Origin: Capsulimonas corticalis
GTDB lineage: Bacteria > Armatimonadota > Armatimonadia > Armatimonadales > Capsulimonadaceae
Reading direction: 5' to 3'
Length of the DNA stretch: 64,000 nt
Assembly (NCBI RefSeq): GCF_003574315.2
Contig: NZ_AP025739.1
Location: forward strand, 2,852,001-2,916,000
The position numbers and the translations under genes were made by a program. Within the stretch, counting starts at the first letter, position 1. Each line of letters begins with the position of its first letter. The notes under the pieces are model-generated. The model did no database searches. It had not been told where the DNA came from and saw only the letters and a list, made by a program, of their open reading frames with translations. Shown here piece by piece: positions 7,439 to 16,700 of this stretch.

Positions 7439-9709
7439 TCACCCCACGTACATCGTTCGGCGCGCGAGCAGCAGGCAGGCGTCGTCCTGAAGGCGGCCGC
7501 CGGCGAAGTTTTGGGCGCCGCCCAGGATGGCTCGGGCGATTTGGCCCAGGGCGGGGAAGGATCGGGCCTGGGCGGCGAGGCGGATCATGCCTTCGTAGCC
7601 GAAGAAGACGTTGTCGCGGCGCGCTTCTGTGATGCCGTCGGTGACCATCAAGAGCGTGTCGCCGATGTTGAGCTGCATCGTGATCTGATCGTACTCCGCG
7701 CCGGAAATGGCGCCGATCGGCAGGCCGCTGGCGGGAGCTTCCTCGCTGGGTCCAGACGCGCGCAGAATCAGGGGCGGTTCGGCGCCGCAGACCGTGATCT
7801 CCAGCGCGCCGGTCTTGGGATCGAAGACGGCGAGGGTGAGGCCGACGATCATGTCGTCGGATTGCTCGGGCAGCGTTTGCGCCTCGCAGACGAACTCGTT
7901 GAGCCGGGCGGCGGCGAGCGAGGGGCTGGTGGTGTCGCGCATAAAGGCGCGCAGTGTGAACTTGATCTCCGCAGTGCGAGCGGCGGCCGCCAGGCCCTTA
8001 CCCGCGACATCGCCGAGGATCAGCGCGATCTTGCCGCCCGCGACCGAGAAGGCGTCGCAGAAGTCGCCGCCGACCTGCGCTTCTTCCCACGCGGCTTCGT
8101 AGAGGGATTCGATCGTGAGGCCCCGGAAACCGTCGCGCGGCGGCATGATCAGCAGCGAGCGCTGGAGGGTCTCGGAGATCCGATGCTCGCGGTCGTACGC
8201 GCGCTCCAGATCCGACTGCGCGCGTTTCAAGGCGGTGATGTCCGAAATCATCGCCGTGACGATGCGCCGACCGCCCGAGTCGCTCAGGGCGCTCGCGCTG
8301 CTCAGATAATACAGGGCGGAGCCGTCCTTGCGGCGCAGGCGCGCCTCGACTTTGTCCTTCGATCCGTCAAGCCGCTCCGTAAACTGCTCGCGCGCCAGCG
8401 CCAGGTCGTGGTCGAAGACGAAATCGTAGATCGAACGCCCCAGCATCTCGTCGGGGGAATAGCCGAGCATCTCGGCCAATCGGCCGTTGACATAGGTCGT
8501 GATGCTGTGCTCGTCGTAAGACCAGACGCCTTCAAACGTCGTGTCGACGATATGCCGGTAGCGTTCCTCGCTCTCGCGCACGGCCTGCTCGGCGCGTTTG
8601 CGCTCGGTGTTGTCGTGCACGGCGAGCACCGCGCCCATGATCATGCCGCTCGGGTCGATGATCGGCGCGTTCGCGCAGAGGACCGGGACGAACGTTCCAT
8701 CCCGGCGAATGAAAGTGTCCTCGTGATTGCGCACGCCCGTGCCGGTGGTGAACACAGCGGTGAGCGGGCTTTCCAGCATGGCGTTGCGCGTGCCGTCGGG
8801 CTTGAGATAGTGGACGGTGTCGTGCAGGACTTTGCCCACCAGCGTGCTGGCGTCCCACCCGACCAGCTGCTCGGCGGCGGGATTGAGGAACGTGACGCGG
8901 CCGGCGGTGTCCATCATGAACAGCGCTTCCGTGGTGCTGTCCGTGAGGGAGCGGGTCAGAACGAACTGCTGGCGCAGCTGCTCCTCGGCGGCGCGGCGGC
9001 CGGTGATGTCCTCCACGAACGCCAGCAGGTAGCGCGACGCGCCGGAGCGGGGCGTGACCACCGACATGGTGACATCGACCCAGACCGCTGCGCCGTTCTT
9101 ATGGATGTAGCGTTTGGCGATGGAGTACGTGGATAGATCGCCGGCGAGCAGATGGCTGAGCAGATCCAGCTCCTCGTGCAGATCGTCCGGATGCGACATC
9201 GATTGATTTGTGCGTAGAAACAGTTCATCTCGGGTATATCCGAGAATGTCGCACAGACGCTGATTGACGCGCAGCCATCGGCCGTCCGGCGCGACATGGC
9301 CGATGCCGAGCGCCGCTTCTTCAAAGGTGGCGCGGAACCGCTCCTCGCTTTCCTCAAGCGCCTGCTCGACGTGCTTGCGGTCGGAGATGTCACGGAAATA
9401 AACGGCGAGTCCTTCTTCGGTCGGATAGCCGCGCAGCTCCAGCCAGATCCCGCGACGCGGCGAATGCTCTTCCAGCGTGATGGCGGACCGATCCGCCATC
9501 GCCCGATGGTACTCGTAGTAGGCATTGGTGCCCACAAGATCTGGATAAACGTCCCAAAGACTCTTGCCCAAGAGGTCTTCCAGCGGCTTATCCAGGAAGC
9601 GCTCCGCCTCATGGTTCACATGCAGGATGCGCCAATCCCAGTCCACCGACACGTATGCTTCGGCGATGCTTTCCAGTATGGATTCCGTCGTGTGTGAGGT
9701 ATGTCGCAT
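7439..9709 (-). CDS. Multi-PAS SpoIIE-type PP2C serine phosphatase
   Basis: A 756-residue soluble protein with four PAS domains (about residues 10-115, 120-240, 255-370, 385-500), a short coiled linker, and a C-terminal SpoIIE/RsbU phosphatase domain. Metal-binding motifs are visible: GGDFCDAF near 548, GDVAGKG, TDGITEARRD and the final DDACLLLARR. Such enzymes dephosphorylate STAS anti-anti-sigma factors in partner-switching pathways in response to signals sensed by PAS. The frame is open to 9781, but a consensus promoter covers those codons; the ATG at 9709 with GGAAG 5 nt upstream is the first start inside the transcript. No STAS gene is adjacent. Confidence 0.9.
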   Translation of the reverse strand: MRHTSHTTESILESIAEAYVSVDWDWRILHVNHEAERFLDKPLEDLLGKSLWDVYPDLVGTNAYYEYHRAMADRSAITLEEHSPRRGIWLELRGYPTEEGLAVYFRDISDRKHVEQALEESEERFRATFEEAALGIGHVAPDGRWLRVNQRLCDILGYTRDELFLRTNQSMSHPDDLHEELDLLSHLLAGDLSTYSIAKRYIHKNGAAVWVDVTMSVVTPRSGASRYLLAFVEDITGRRAAEEQLRQQFVLTRSLTDSTTEALFMMDTAGRVTFLNPAAEQLVGWDASTLVGKVLHDTVHYLKPDGTRNAMLESPLTAVFTTGTGVRNHEDTFIRRDGTFVPVLCANAPIIDPSGMIMGAVLAVHDNTERKRAEQAVRESEERYRHIVDTTFEGVWSYDEHSITTYVNGRLAEMLGYSPDEMLGRSIYDFVFDHDLALAREQFTERLDGSKDKVEARLRRKDGSALYYLSSASALSDSGGRRIVTAMISDITALKRAQSDLERAYDREHRISETLQRSLLIMPPRDGFRGLTIESLYEAAWEEAQVGGDFCDAFSVAGGKIALILGDVAGKGLAAAARTAEIKFTLRAFMRDTTSPSLAAARLNEFVCEAQTLPEQSDDMIVGLTLAVFDPKTGALEITVCGAEPPLILRASGPSEEAPASGLPIGAISGAEYDQITMQLNIGDTLLMVTDGITEARRDNVFFGYEGMIRLAAQARSFPALGQIARAILGGAQNFAGGRLQDDACLLLARRTMYVG

Positions 9710-9766
9710 AAAGTCTTCCGAAGGGCGTTCCGCTGGCATGGGAGTGCGCGATTCGTATTCACCGTT

Positions 9767-9795
9767 AGTATACAATGACATCCGTTCAGTGTCAA
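9767..9795 (-). promoter_or_regulatory. Consensus sigma-70 promoter of the PAS-SpoIIE gene
   Basis: Minus strand TTGACA (9795-9790), 17-bp spacer, TATACT (9772-9767). Transcription would begin near 9760, downstream of the first in-frame ATG (9781), which rules that codon out as the start. Confidence 0.75.
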
Positions 9796-9877
9796 ATCCG
9801 AAAGGACGTCCGCCGCGAACGAGGAATAAATTCCGATCCGACAGGACGAAATGATCGAATACGCTTAAAACGTCTAG

Positions 9878-9883
9878 TATAAT
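9878..9883 (+). promoter_or_regulatory. Possible -10 box for the GAF-GGDEF gene
   Basis: A perfect TATAAT lies 81 bp before the gene start. No convincing -35 box is seen at 16-18 bp upstream, so the call is tentative. Confidence 0.35.
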
Positions 9884-9963
9884 ACAGCTTGCGGGGGAAT
9901 AGATGCGATAATCGCCGCTCTGCGTGCTTCTCCCGGATTGACCGAAGGAGTTCTGTTACGCCC

Positions 9964-11061
9964 ATGAATGACGCCTCAAGAACTCAGCCGATCATTGAAT
10001 GCCCCTTTCTTCAGACCGAAGGAACGGACGGCGTGGACCATCTGGTCCGGCTCGCCGCCGATGTCTGCAAAGCGCCGATGGCCGGACTCGCCCTGGTGGA
10101 GAGCGGGCGAGTTCTTTGGCGCTCCGGGGTCGGAATGGGCGGCGGCGAGAGCGCATTCTGCCTGCGCGCGCTTTCCCAGGACGCCCCACTGACGATTGGG
10201 AACGCATGCGAGGACGCTCATTTCCACGACCATCCCTGGGTCGTGGGGGAGCCGCATGTCCGCGCATTCATCGGCGCCCCGCTGCTGGCGCTGGACGGGA
10301 AGCCGCACGGCGTCCTGTGCATCTGGGATACGCATCCCCGGTCGTTTTCCGAGAGCGACATTCGCGCCGTCGCCGGTTTGGGGCGCGCGCTGACGGCGCA
10401 TCTCGACCTGCTCTCCCATACCGCCGCGCTGGAAAGCCGCCTGATCCGTTATGGCGAGGACGAGGCGTTGCTCCAGGACCAAATCAACTGGATCAACAAT
10501 TACGGCCGGGACCTGGAGGTGCGGGCCGCGCGTCTGGAGGCGATCAATGCGCGTCTAGAGGCCCTGGCGAAGCTCGACGGCATGACCGGCCTCAAAAACC
10601 ACCGCGCCTTTCAGGAGCGCCTGGAGACCGAATTCCAGCGCGCCGCGCGGTATAGCATGCCGCTTTCACTGCTGCTGCTGGATGTGGATCACTTCAAATC
10701 GTTCAACGACTCCTACGGTCATCTGGCGGGGGATGAAGTGCTGAAGGCGCTGGCGCAGGTGCTTCAGGAGAGCGCGCGCGGTCTGGATTTTGTCGCGCGT
10801 TACGGCGGCGAAGAGTTTGTGATGATCCTGCCCCACGCCGACCACCTCGGCGCCATCGGCATCGGCGAGCGGATGCGCACCGGCATCGAAGCCGCCGCCT
10901 GGCCGAACCGCCCCATCACCGCCAGCATCGGCGTCGCCACCCTCACACGCGGCATGGAGCGCCCCAGCGACCTGATCGCCCAGGCCGACCGCGCCCTGTA
11001 CGCCTCCAAAGCGAACGGCCGGAACCTCGTGACGCATGCGAAGAATTTGGTGGAGGAGTGA
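9964..11061 (+). CDS. GAF-GGDEF diguanylate cyclase
   Basis: A 365-residue cytoplasmic protein. Residues 15-160 form a GAF domain (CKAPMAGLALVE, IGAPLLALDGKPHGVLCIWD). A short coiled coil (about 170-205) leads to a GGDEF domain with the active motif GGEEF at 281-285, the substrate aspartate in LLDVDHFKSFND, and a normal C-terminus. It should make cyclic di-GMP from two GTP in response to a ligand or redox cue. An allosteric RxxD I-site is not obvious just before the active motif. The ATG at 9964 is the natural start; AAGGAG lies about 15 nt upstream, farther than usual. Confidence 0.9.
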   Translation: MNDASRTQPIIECPFLQTEGTDGVDHLVRLAADVCKAPMAGLALVESGRVLWRSGVGMGGGESAFCLRALSQDAPLTIGNACEDAHFHDHPWVVGEPHVRAFIGAPLLALDGKPHGVLCIWDTHPRSFSESDIRAVAGLGRALTAHLDLLSHTAALESRLIRYGEDEALLQDQINWINNYGRDLEVRAARLEAINARLEALAKLDGMTGLKNHRAFQERLETEFQRAARYSMPLSLLLLDVDHFKSFNDSYGHLAGDEVLKALAQVLQESARGLDFVARYGGEEFVMILPHADHLGAIGIGERMRTGIEAAAWPNRPITASIGVATLTRGMERPSDLIAQADRALYASKANGRNLVTHAKNLVEE

Positions 11062-11092
11062 CCGCTCCTCCCGAGTGACCGCCTCCGGGGCT

Positions 11093-11530
11093 TCGCGCTA
11101 CCCCTCCTGGGCAAACCCACTCCGGCGCTTCAGGTGCCCCCCGGCAAACCCACCCCGGCCCTGCGGGCCACCCCTCCCTTGCAAACCCACCCCGGCCTTC
11201 GGGTGTCCCTCCCTGGCAAACCCACCCCGGCCCTTCGGGCCACCCCTCCCGCCGACGGGAAGGGTTATTACAGAGCGTGTTATCGCAAGCAGCTTCTGTA
11301 AGAGGCAATCCTACAAACCCTTCCCGTCGGCGGGAGGGGTGGCGCGAAGCGCCGGGGTGGGTTTGCAAGGGAGGGACACCCGAAGGGCCGGGGGTGGGTT
11401 TGCCAGGGAGGGGTGGCGCAAAGCCCCAGGGTGGGTTTGCCGGGGAGCACGCGAAGCGCGGGGTGGGTTTACCGGGGAGCGCGCGGAACGCGGGGGTAGG
11501 TCACCCGGGAGCGCCGGGCGGGTTTGCCAG
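11093..11530. repeat. Intergenic inverted repeat, family A, copy 2
   Basis: Same design as copy 1 but longer. The central 50-bp arms are 11216-11265 and 11317-11366 around a 51-bp loop; 34 consecutive loop bases (beginning CAGAGCGTG) are identical to copy 1. Three or four extra ~36-bp units extend each side, getting more degenerate outward. It fills the gap between the convergent GGDEF and dioxygenase genes. There is no coding content. Confidence 0.9.
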
Positions 11531-11536
11531 GGCCGG

Positions 11537-12391
11537 TCACTCATGTCCCGCCGTCGCCGCCAGCCCCTCGTCCACCATCTCCACCGTCGGTTGTCCGTCG
11601 ATATCGCGCCAGACGCCGCAGGGCGCGCCGTCGGCGCTGGCGTCGAGTTCTACCGTGCTGCCGTCCATGCGCAGGGCGGGGTGGTAAAACGCGCCGACTT
11701 GCTCGGCGTTTCCGGCGATATAGTGGCTGATCAATGAGCGGCGGAAGCGATCGGGGGTGGTGTTGGGGAAGCTGCCGTGGATGAGGCTGCCGTTGAAGAA
11801 GAGCACGTCGCCGGCCGCCATGAGGATGGGCGCGGGCGGCGTCTGGGCGGGAACGGGGACGGTGACGTCCGTGAAGCTGAGGGTGGTGTCGGCGCGCTGC
11901 GGGCACAAGAGGGGTAGGGCGTGGCTGCCGGGGACCGCCTGCATGCAGCCGTTGGCTTCGTCGCAGGGGTCCAGGGCGAGCCATGCGGCCATGCAGGTGC
12001 CGGGCTGGACGCGCAGATAGAAGTTATCCTGGTGCAGCGCCTGGCCGCGCGCGCCGGCGGGTTTGAAGTAGAGCATCGTCTGCACGGCCAGCGGCTCGAC
12101 GCCGAGCAGTTGAGTCAGGACATTGTTCAGGCGGGCGTCCAGCAGCCAGCGCAGGCTCGTCTCGTCCCAGCGGTGCATGTGGATCATGCGCGGGAAGCGC
12201 TTCAGCGGATCGCTGCTTGTCAGGTCCACGCCCCCGAAATCCCCCGGATATGTTCCCGCCGCCCGGAGCTCCATATAGTGCTCGCGCAGGGAGGCGACTT
12301 CTTCGTCGTTGAACAGCGCGGGGACCACCAAAAAGCCGTCGCGCTCGTAGCGCGCCTTCGCTTCGCCGTCTAACTGCCCCATCCCGTTCAT
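11537..12391 (-). CDS. Phytanoyl-CoA dioxygenase (PhyH) family protein
   Basis: A 284-residue Fe(II)/2-oxoglutarate oxygenase. The first two iron ligands are the His and Asp of ALHQDNFYLRV, the third is the His of NGSLIHGSFPN, and the 2-oxoglutarate arginine is in DRFRRSLISHY. The substrate cannot be read from sequence; bacterial members hydroxylate varied small molecules. It starts in a 4-bp ATGA overlap with a small membrane protein and has CAGGAG 6 nt before the ATG. Confidence 0.88.
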   Translation of the reverse strand: MNGMGQLDGEAKARYERDGFLVVPALFNDEEVASLREHYMELRAAGTYPGDFGGVDLTSSDPLKRFPRMIHMHRWDETSLRWLLDARLNNVLTQLLGVEPLAVQTMLYFKPAGARGQALHQDNFYLRVQPGTCMAAWLALDPCDEANGCMQAVPGSHALPLLCPQRADTTLSFTDVTVPVPAQTPPAPILMAAGDVLFFNGSLIHGSFPNTTPDRFRRSLISHYIAGNAEQVGAFYHPALRMDGSTVELDASADGAPCGVWRDIDGQPTVEMVDEGLAATAGHE

Positions 12392-12621
12392 GGCTTTCTC
12401 CTGAGTTCCGTGTGGTCCTTGACCGAATAATGCTTTGCGTGCGGCTTGACGTGCGCCACCGTTCGCTGAATGCGCGGCTTGGCCGCCTCGGCGTACAGCG
12501 CCGCTCCCGGATGCCCCAGCGTGGTCCGCACGACCATGCCCAGGATCGCAAGGATCCCGACCAGAAGCGCCACGGGGCCGATCAACGCTCGTTTTGTTCC
12601 TTCCATGTCTCCATCAGACAC
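12388..12621 (-). CDS. Small single-span membrane protein
   Basis: A protein of up to 77 residues (GTG at 12621) or 72 residues (ATG at 12606). A hydrophobic helix (about residues 13-31, ALIGPVALLVGILAILGMVV) is followed by a basic His/Lys-rich tail. Neither start has a well-spaced ribosome binding site. The 4-bp overlap with the dioxygenase gene supports real translation and co-expression. No family is recognised. Confidence 0.6.
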   Translation of the reverse strand: MSDGDMEGTKRALIGPVALLVGILAILGMVVRTTLGHPGAALYAEAAKPRIQRTVAHVKPHAKHYSVKDHTELRRKP

Positions 12622-12709
12622 GAAATCGATTGAAAAGTTACGTATTCCTATGACAAATCTTTTGCTGTCCCCGGCGCCGCGCTCTCATCGCTGGCCGATG
12701 CTCATATTA

Positions 12710-12718
12710 TGATACAAT
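12710..12718 (+). promoter_or_regulatory. Possible extended -10 promoter of the ABC/M1 operon
   Basis: TGATACAAT, a TGn-extended -10 with TACAAT at 12713-12718, lies 64 bp before the TTG start of the ABC gene. No clear -35 is visible. Confidence 0.4.
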
Positions 12719-12732
12719 AAGATCCTGAGATG

Positions 12733-12755
12733 AAGCCCATCTGTGGGGCTTTTTC
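12733..12755 (+). other. Hairpin plus U-run in the leader of the ABC operon
   Basis: AAGCCCATCTGTGGGGCTT can fold into a short stem and is followed by TTTT. It lies between the putative promoter and the GGAGG of the ABC gene, so it could act as an attenuator. The neighbouring upstream gene points away, so it is not that gene's terminator. The stem is short and imperfect. Confidence 0.35.
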
Positions 12756-12781
12756 CCGCCGTGTTTTTTGGAGGCGCTTTT

Positions 12782-13744
12782 TTGCTCATCATTCGCGACC
12801 TGGTGAAGGTCTATCCCGGCGGCGTGACGGCGCTGCACGGCGTCTCACTGGAAATCCCTCACGGCATGTTCGGTCTGCTCGGCCCGAATGGGGCTGGGAA
12901 AAGCTCGCTGATGCGGATCCTCGCGGGCGTGCTGGAGGCAACTTCGGGAACGGTGGCGCTCGACGATCTCGATGTCCTGAAGCGTCCGGATCGCCTCTGG
13001 CCCCAGCTGGGTTTCCTGCCGCAGGAGTTCGGCTTTTATCCCCATTTGACCGGCGCGGCCATGCTGGACTTTCTGCTGAAGATGAAGGGCGTCGAATCGT
13101 ATCTGACGCGCAAGGAGCTGACATCGGAGCTGCTCGCGCGCGTCAACTTGACGGGCGCCGCGCATCAGCGGGTCAAGGAGTACTCGGGCGGCATGCGCCA
13201 GCGCCTTGGGATCGCGCAGGCGATCGCCGGGAATCCGCGTCTCTTGATTGTCGATGAGCCGACGGCGGGGCTGGATCCGGAGGAGCGGCAGCGCTTCTAT
13301 CGCATCCTTACCGAACTCGCCGCCGACCGTACGGTGCTGCTCTCCACCCATATTGTCGAGGACGTCGCGGTGCTGTGCCCGCGCTTCGCGATTATCCGCC
13401 AGGGGCGCGTGGTCGCGCAGACGACCCCGCAGGACGCGCGCGCCATGGTGAACGGGATGGTCTTCGCGGGACGCGTCGAGGCCGCCTGGATGGATGAGTT
13501 CCGCCGGCAGTTTCTGGTGCTCCAGGAAACCGTGGTCGAGGGTGTCTACCATGTGCGGGTTTTGGCCGCCTTGGGGGCCGGCCCCGCCGGCTTTCCGCCG
13601 TCGCCGCCGACACTGGAGGACGCCTATCTGGCGCTGATCAGCGGCCGCCTGGCGCCGCCTCCGCCGATCGCGCCCATCGTCCCCCCAGCCGCGACGGCGG
13701 CGTCGGCTCCCGCGCCTCCCGCGTCCCGCGAGGAGGCGTTATGA
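12782..13744 (+). CDS. ABC transporter ATP-binding protein
   Basis: A 320-residue ATPase of the ABC-2 exporter type. Walker A is GPNGAGKSS (about residues 34-42), the signature is YSGGMRQRLG, Walker B is LLIVDEPTAGLD, and the switch His is in STHIVED. After the ATPase core is an ~80-residue extension ending in an Ala/Pro-rich tail. The TTG at 12782 is chosen because GGAGG lies exactly 7 nt upstream; the frame is open further up but has no ribosome binding site there. The stop overlaps the next ATG by 4 bp, so it must serve the permease-peptidase protein that follows. Confidence 0.92.
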   Translation: MLIIRDLVKVYPGGVTALHGVSLEIPHGMFGLLGPNGAGKSSLMRILAGVLEATSGTVALDDLDVLKRPDRLWPQLGFLPQEFGFYPHLTGAAMLDFLLKMKGVESYLTRKELTSELLARVNLTGAAHQRVKEYSGGMRQRLGIAQAIAGNPRLLIVDEPTAGLDPEERQRFYRILTELAADRTVLLSTHIVEDVAVLCPRFAIIRQGRVVAQTTPQDARAMVNGMVFAGRVEAAWMDEFRRQFLVLQETVVEGVYHVRVLAALGAGPAGFPPSPPTLEDAYLALISGRLAPPPPIAPIVPPAATAASAPAPPASREEAL

Positions 13745-16700
13745 CGACGGCCACGCCCGCTCCCGTTTCGCCCGCTCGCCCCTCGGTTGGGAATGAGCCC
13801 ACGCTGTCAAAACGCGTCTTTCGTATCCTGTCCATTGTCCGGCTGGACCTTGCCGCCGCGCTGCGCCGGCCGATGTGGTGGACGTGGATTGGGCTGATCG
13901 CTTTGATGGCGCTGGTCCTTTCGCAGAACGCCCTGCTCATGCTGCCGCAGGGCGACAGCGCGGTGGGCGGCAAGCAGACCTGGGTGACATCCGAGTTCGC
14001 GGTCGCCTGCGACACCGTGATCCTCGCCATTCTGTTTCACGCCTTCTTTATCACGATTATCGCGGGCTTGACGGTGATCCGCGATGAAGAACAGCAGGTC
14101 GGCGAGATCCTGCACGCCACGCCCCTGACGCCCGGCGAGTATATCTGGGGGAAGTTTCTCGCCGTGCTCGCGGCGATATTTCTGGCGCTCATCGCCCAGT
14201 ATGCGCTTTTCGCCGTGTCCAACCATCTGTATCCACACAATGGGACGCCGGAGCTTCATGGCCCGTTCGCCATTGGCAATTACCTTCGCCCCGCGATCGA
14301 GTTTGCCGTTCCGCAGTTTCTCTTTCTGGGCGGCGTGTCGTTTATGATCGGCGAGCGAAGCCGGCGGCCCATTTTGGTGTTTGTGCTTCCCGCCGCGATT
14401 CTTTTGCTGTCCGTTTTTGTCCTGGGACATGAGAGCGACAGTCGTTTGACCAGTCCGCTGGCCAGGCATTTGCAGATGTGGTGCGATCCGACCGGGCTGG
14501 CCTGGCTCAGACGGACGTGGTTCGATGTGGACCGAGGTGCGGACTTCTACAATCATCACCGTGTGATTCTCGACTCGGCGTTTCTGACCAGCCGCCTTGT
14601 GTTCTCCGCGCTAGGTTTGGGAGCCGTCGCGTTCAGCCAGGCGAAGTTTGCGGGAACGCTGCGGCGTTCGGCGAGATCAGGGCGCAAACCTCGCGCGCGC
14701 CGGGCGCGTCCGGCGCCGGCGGCCTGGCGTCCCGTGGAGGCTTCCAAAGTCGTCACCGCGCCGCTGGCGCGGCTGCGGATGCAGTCGGGGACCCCCCGCT
14801 GGCTCGCCTCGGCGCTCGCGGTCGCGTCCATCGAGGCGCGGGAATTGTGGACGCAGCCGGGTCTCTATCTATTCATCCCGCTGATCGTGCTGTTCACGAC
14901 GACATCTTCACTGGACGCCACCGGTATGCTGGACACGCCGCTGCTGCTGACGGCCGGAACGCTGGCGGAGCGGCAATTCAGCTCCATCACGGTTTTCCTC
15001 GCATTGATCCTGATCGTCTACACGGTGGAATCACTGGAGCGTGAAAGGGCGTGCCGGTTTCTGGCGATCCGTAACAGCCTGCCGATTTCGACCTCCGGGA
15101 TGCTGCTGGGGAAGTTTCTGACCCTTAACTGCGTGGCGCTGGCGGTCGCTGGATCCTGCCTGCTCGTCGATCTGGTGATTTTGATGCGGCAGGGGCATGT
15201 CCCGGTTGTCGTCTGGCCGTTTGCCTTGCTCTGGGGAGTTCTGGGGTGGCCGACGGTCTGGATGGTTATCGCCGGAACGATGGCCGCCTATAGCGTGACC
15301 CGGTCGCGCGCGGGCGCCTACGTCCTTGGCCTCTGCGCGCTGATCCTGTACACCGTGCCCGGCGCGGATTTGAGCTGGGCGGGAAATTTAGCTCTGGCGG
15401 ACGCGGTGCACTGGAGCGATCTCAGCGTGCTGGAGATGGACCGTCACGGGCTGATCCTCAATCGCCTGATCGCCCTGGGCGCGGTGTTCTTTTACGGCGC
15501 CGTTGCGGTGCGATATTTTCCAAGGCGCGAGCGCGACCCCGTCCAGTGGGCGACGGCGATGCGTCCTGGTCCCATCTTCCGCTCGGCGGCGCTGATGCTG
15601 CTCTTCGCCCTTCCCGCTTTCGTGGGGACGTTTGTTCTGTTTCAGAATGTGGTCCGCGGGCAGGGCGGATCCGTGGTGGCGGACGCGGAGAAGAACTACT
15701 GGAAGAAGAACATCAATACCTGGCGCGATGCGTCCATGCCGGGTGTGCGGGCCGCCGATCTTTCCGTGGACATCTACCCGGATTCGCGCTCGTTTCGCGT
15801 CCGTGGCTCCTATCAGCTGTTCAATAAAGACAGTAAGCCGCTGGCGCATATCCCCATGACCTGCGGGTTTCAATGGAAGCATCTCCACTGGACCCTGGAC
15901 GGCAAGCCCTATCAGCCGACGAACCTCTCCGGCGTTTACGTCATCACGCCGGATCCGGCCCTGCCGCCGGGAAAATCGGCGCTGCTCGGATTCTCCTACG
16001 ATGCGCCCGATCCCGGTATCAGCAAAGGCGGGAAGGGACTGACGGAATTCGTGCTTCCCTCGGCGGTGGTTCTGACGAGCTTCAGCACACGCTTTGTCCC
16101 GCGCATCGGATACGATCCGGAGATCGGGGTCAATGACGATAACGAATCCGATCCGGCGGACCTCTCCGTCACAGGTATCCCCGAGTCCCACGGTCCGCTG
16201 TTCGGCGCACCGACGCCGTTCATGCTGAGCATGCGGGTGACCGCGCCGGCAGACTTTGCCGTTAACTGCGTGGGAGATAAAGTCGGAGATCAGGTCCAGG
16301 GCGATCGCCGGACGACCGTCTGGCGCAGCGCGCATCCCGTTTCCGACTTCAATATCGTCGGTGGCCGCTGGGCCGTGCGCCGCGTCCCGGGTGTCGCCGT
16401 GTTCTACCATCCCGGTCATGGCGAAAATGTGGGCGATATGCTGAGCGCGCTGGCGGAGGCGCGGCGCAAGTACTCCGCCTGGTATGCGCCTTATCCGGAT
16501 CGCGAGCTCAAGCTCAGCGAATATCCGGCGCTGGCCGGCCTCGCCCAGAGCTTTCCGACCAATATCACCTTCGGCGAGGAGATGGGCTTTCTGACGCAGA
16601 CCGATGACGACGCAAACGCGCCCTTCGCGGTCACTGCCCACGAAGCCGCGCATCAGTGGTGGGGAACCATGGTTGTTCCCGGCGACGCGCCGGGCGGCAA

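Noticed and set aside
7098-7442. Coding frames within the family A repeats on both strands
   Set aside because: They translate the ~36-bp units into Pro/Arg/Gly-rich repeats (NPPRPFGPP-like) that differ between copies by frameshifts; the conserved feature is the DNA/RNA fold.
9709-9781. Start of the PAS-SpoIIE gene at 9781
   Set aside because: A consensus promoter has its -10 box downstream of that ATG; the ATG at 9709 has GGAAG and lies inside the predicted transcript.
11093-11530. A CRISPR array
   Set aside because: The ~36-bp units are contiguous and degenerate, have no unique spacers, change orientation at a central loop, and no cas gene is nearby.
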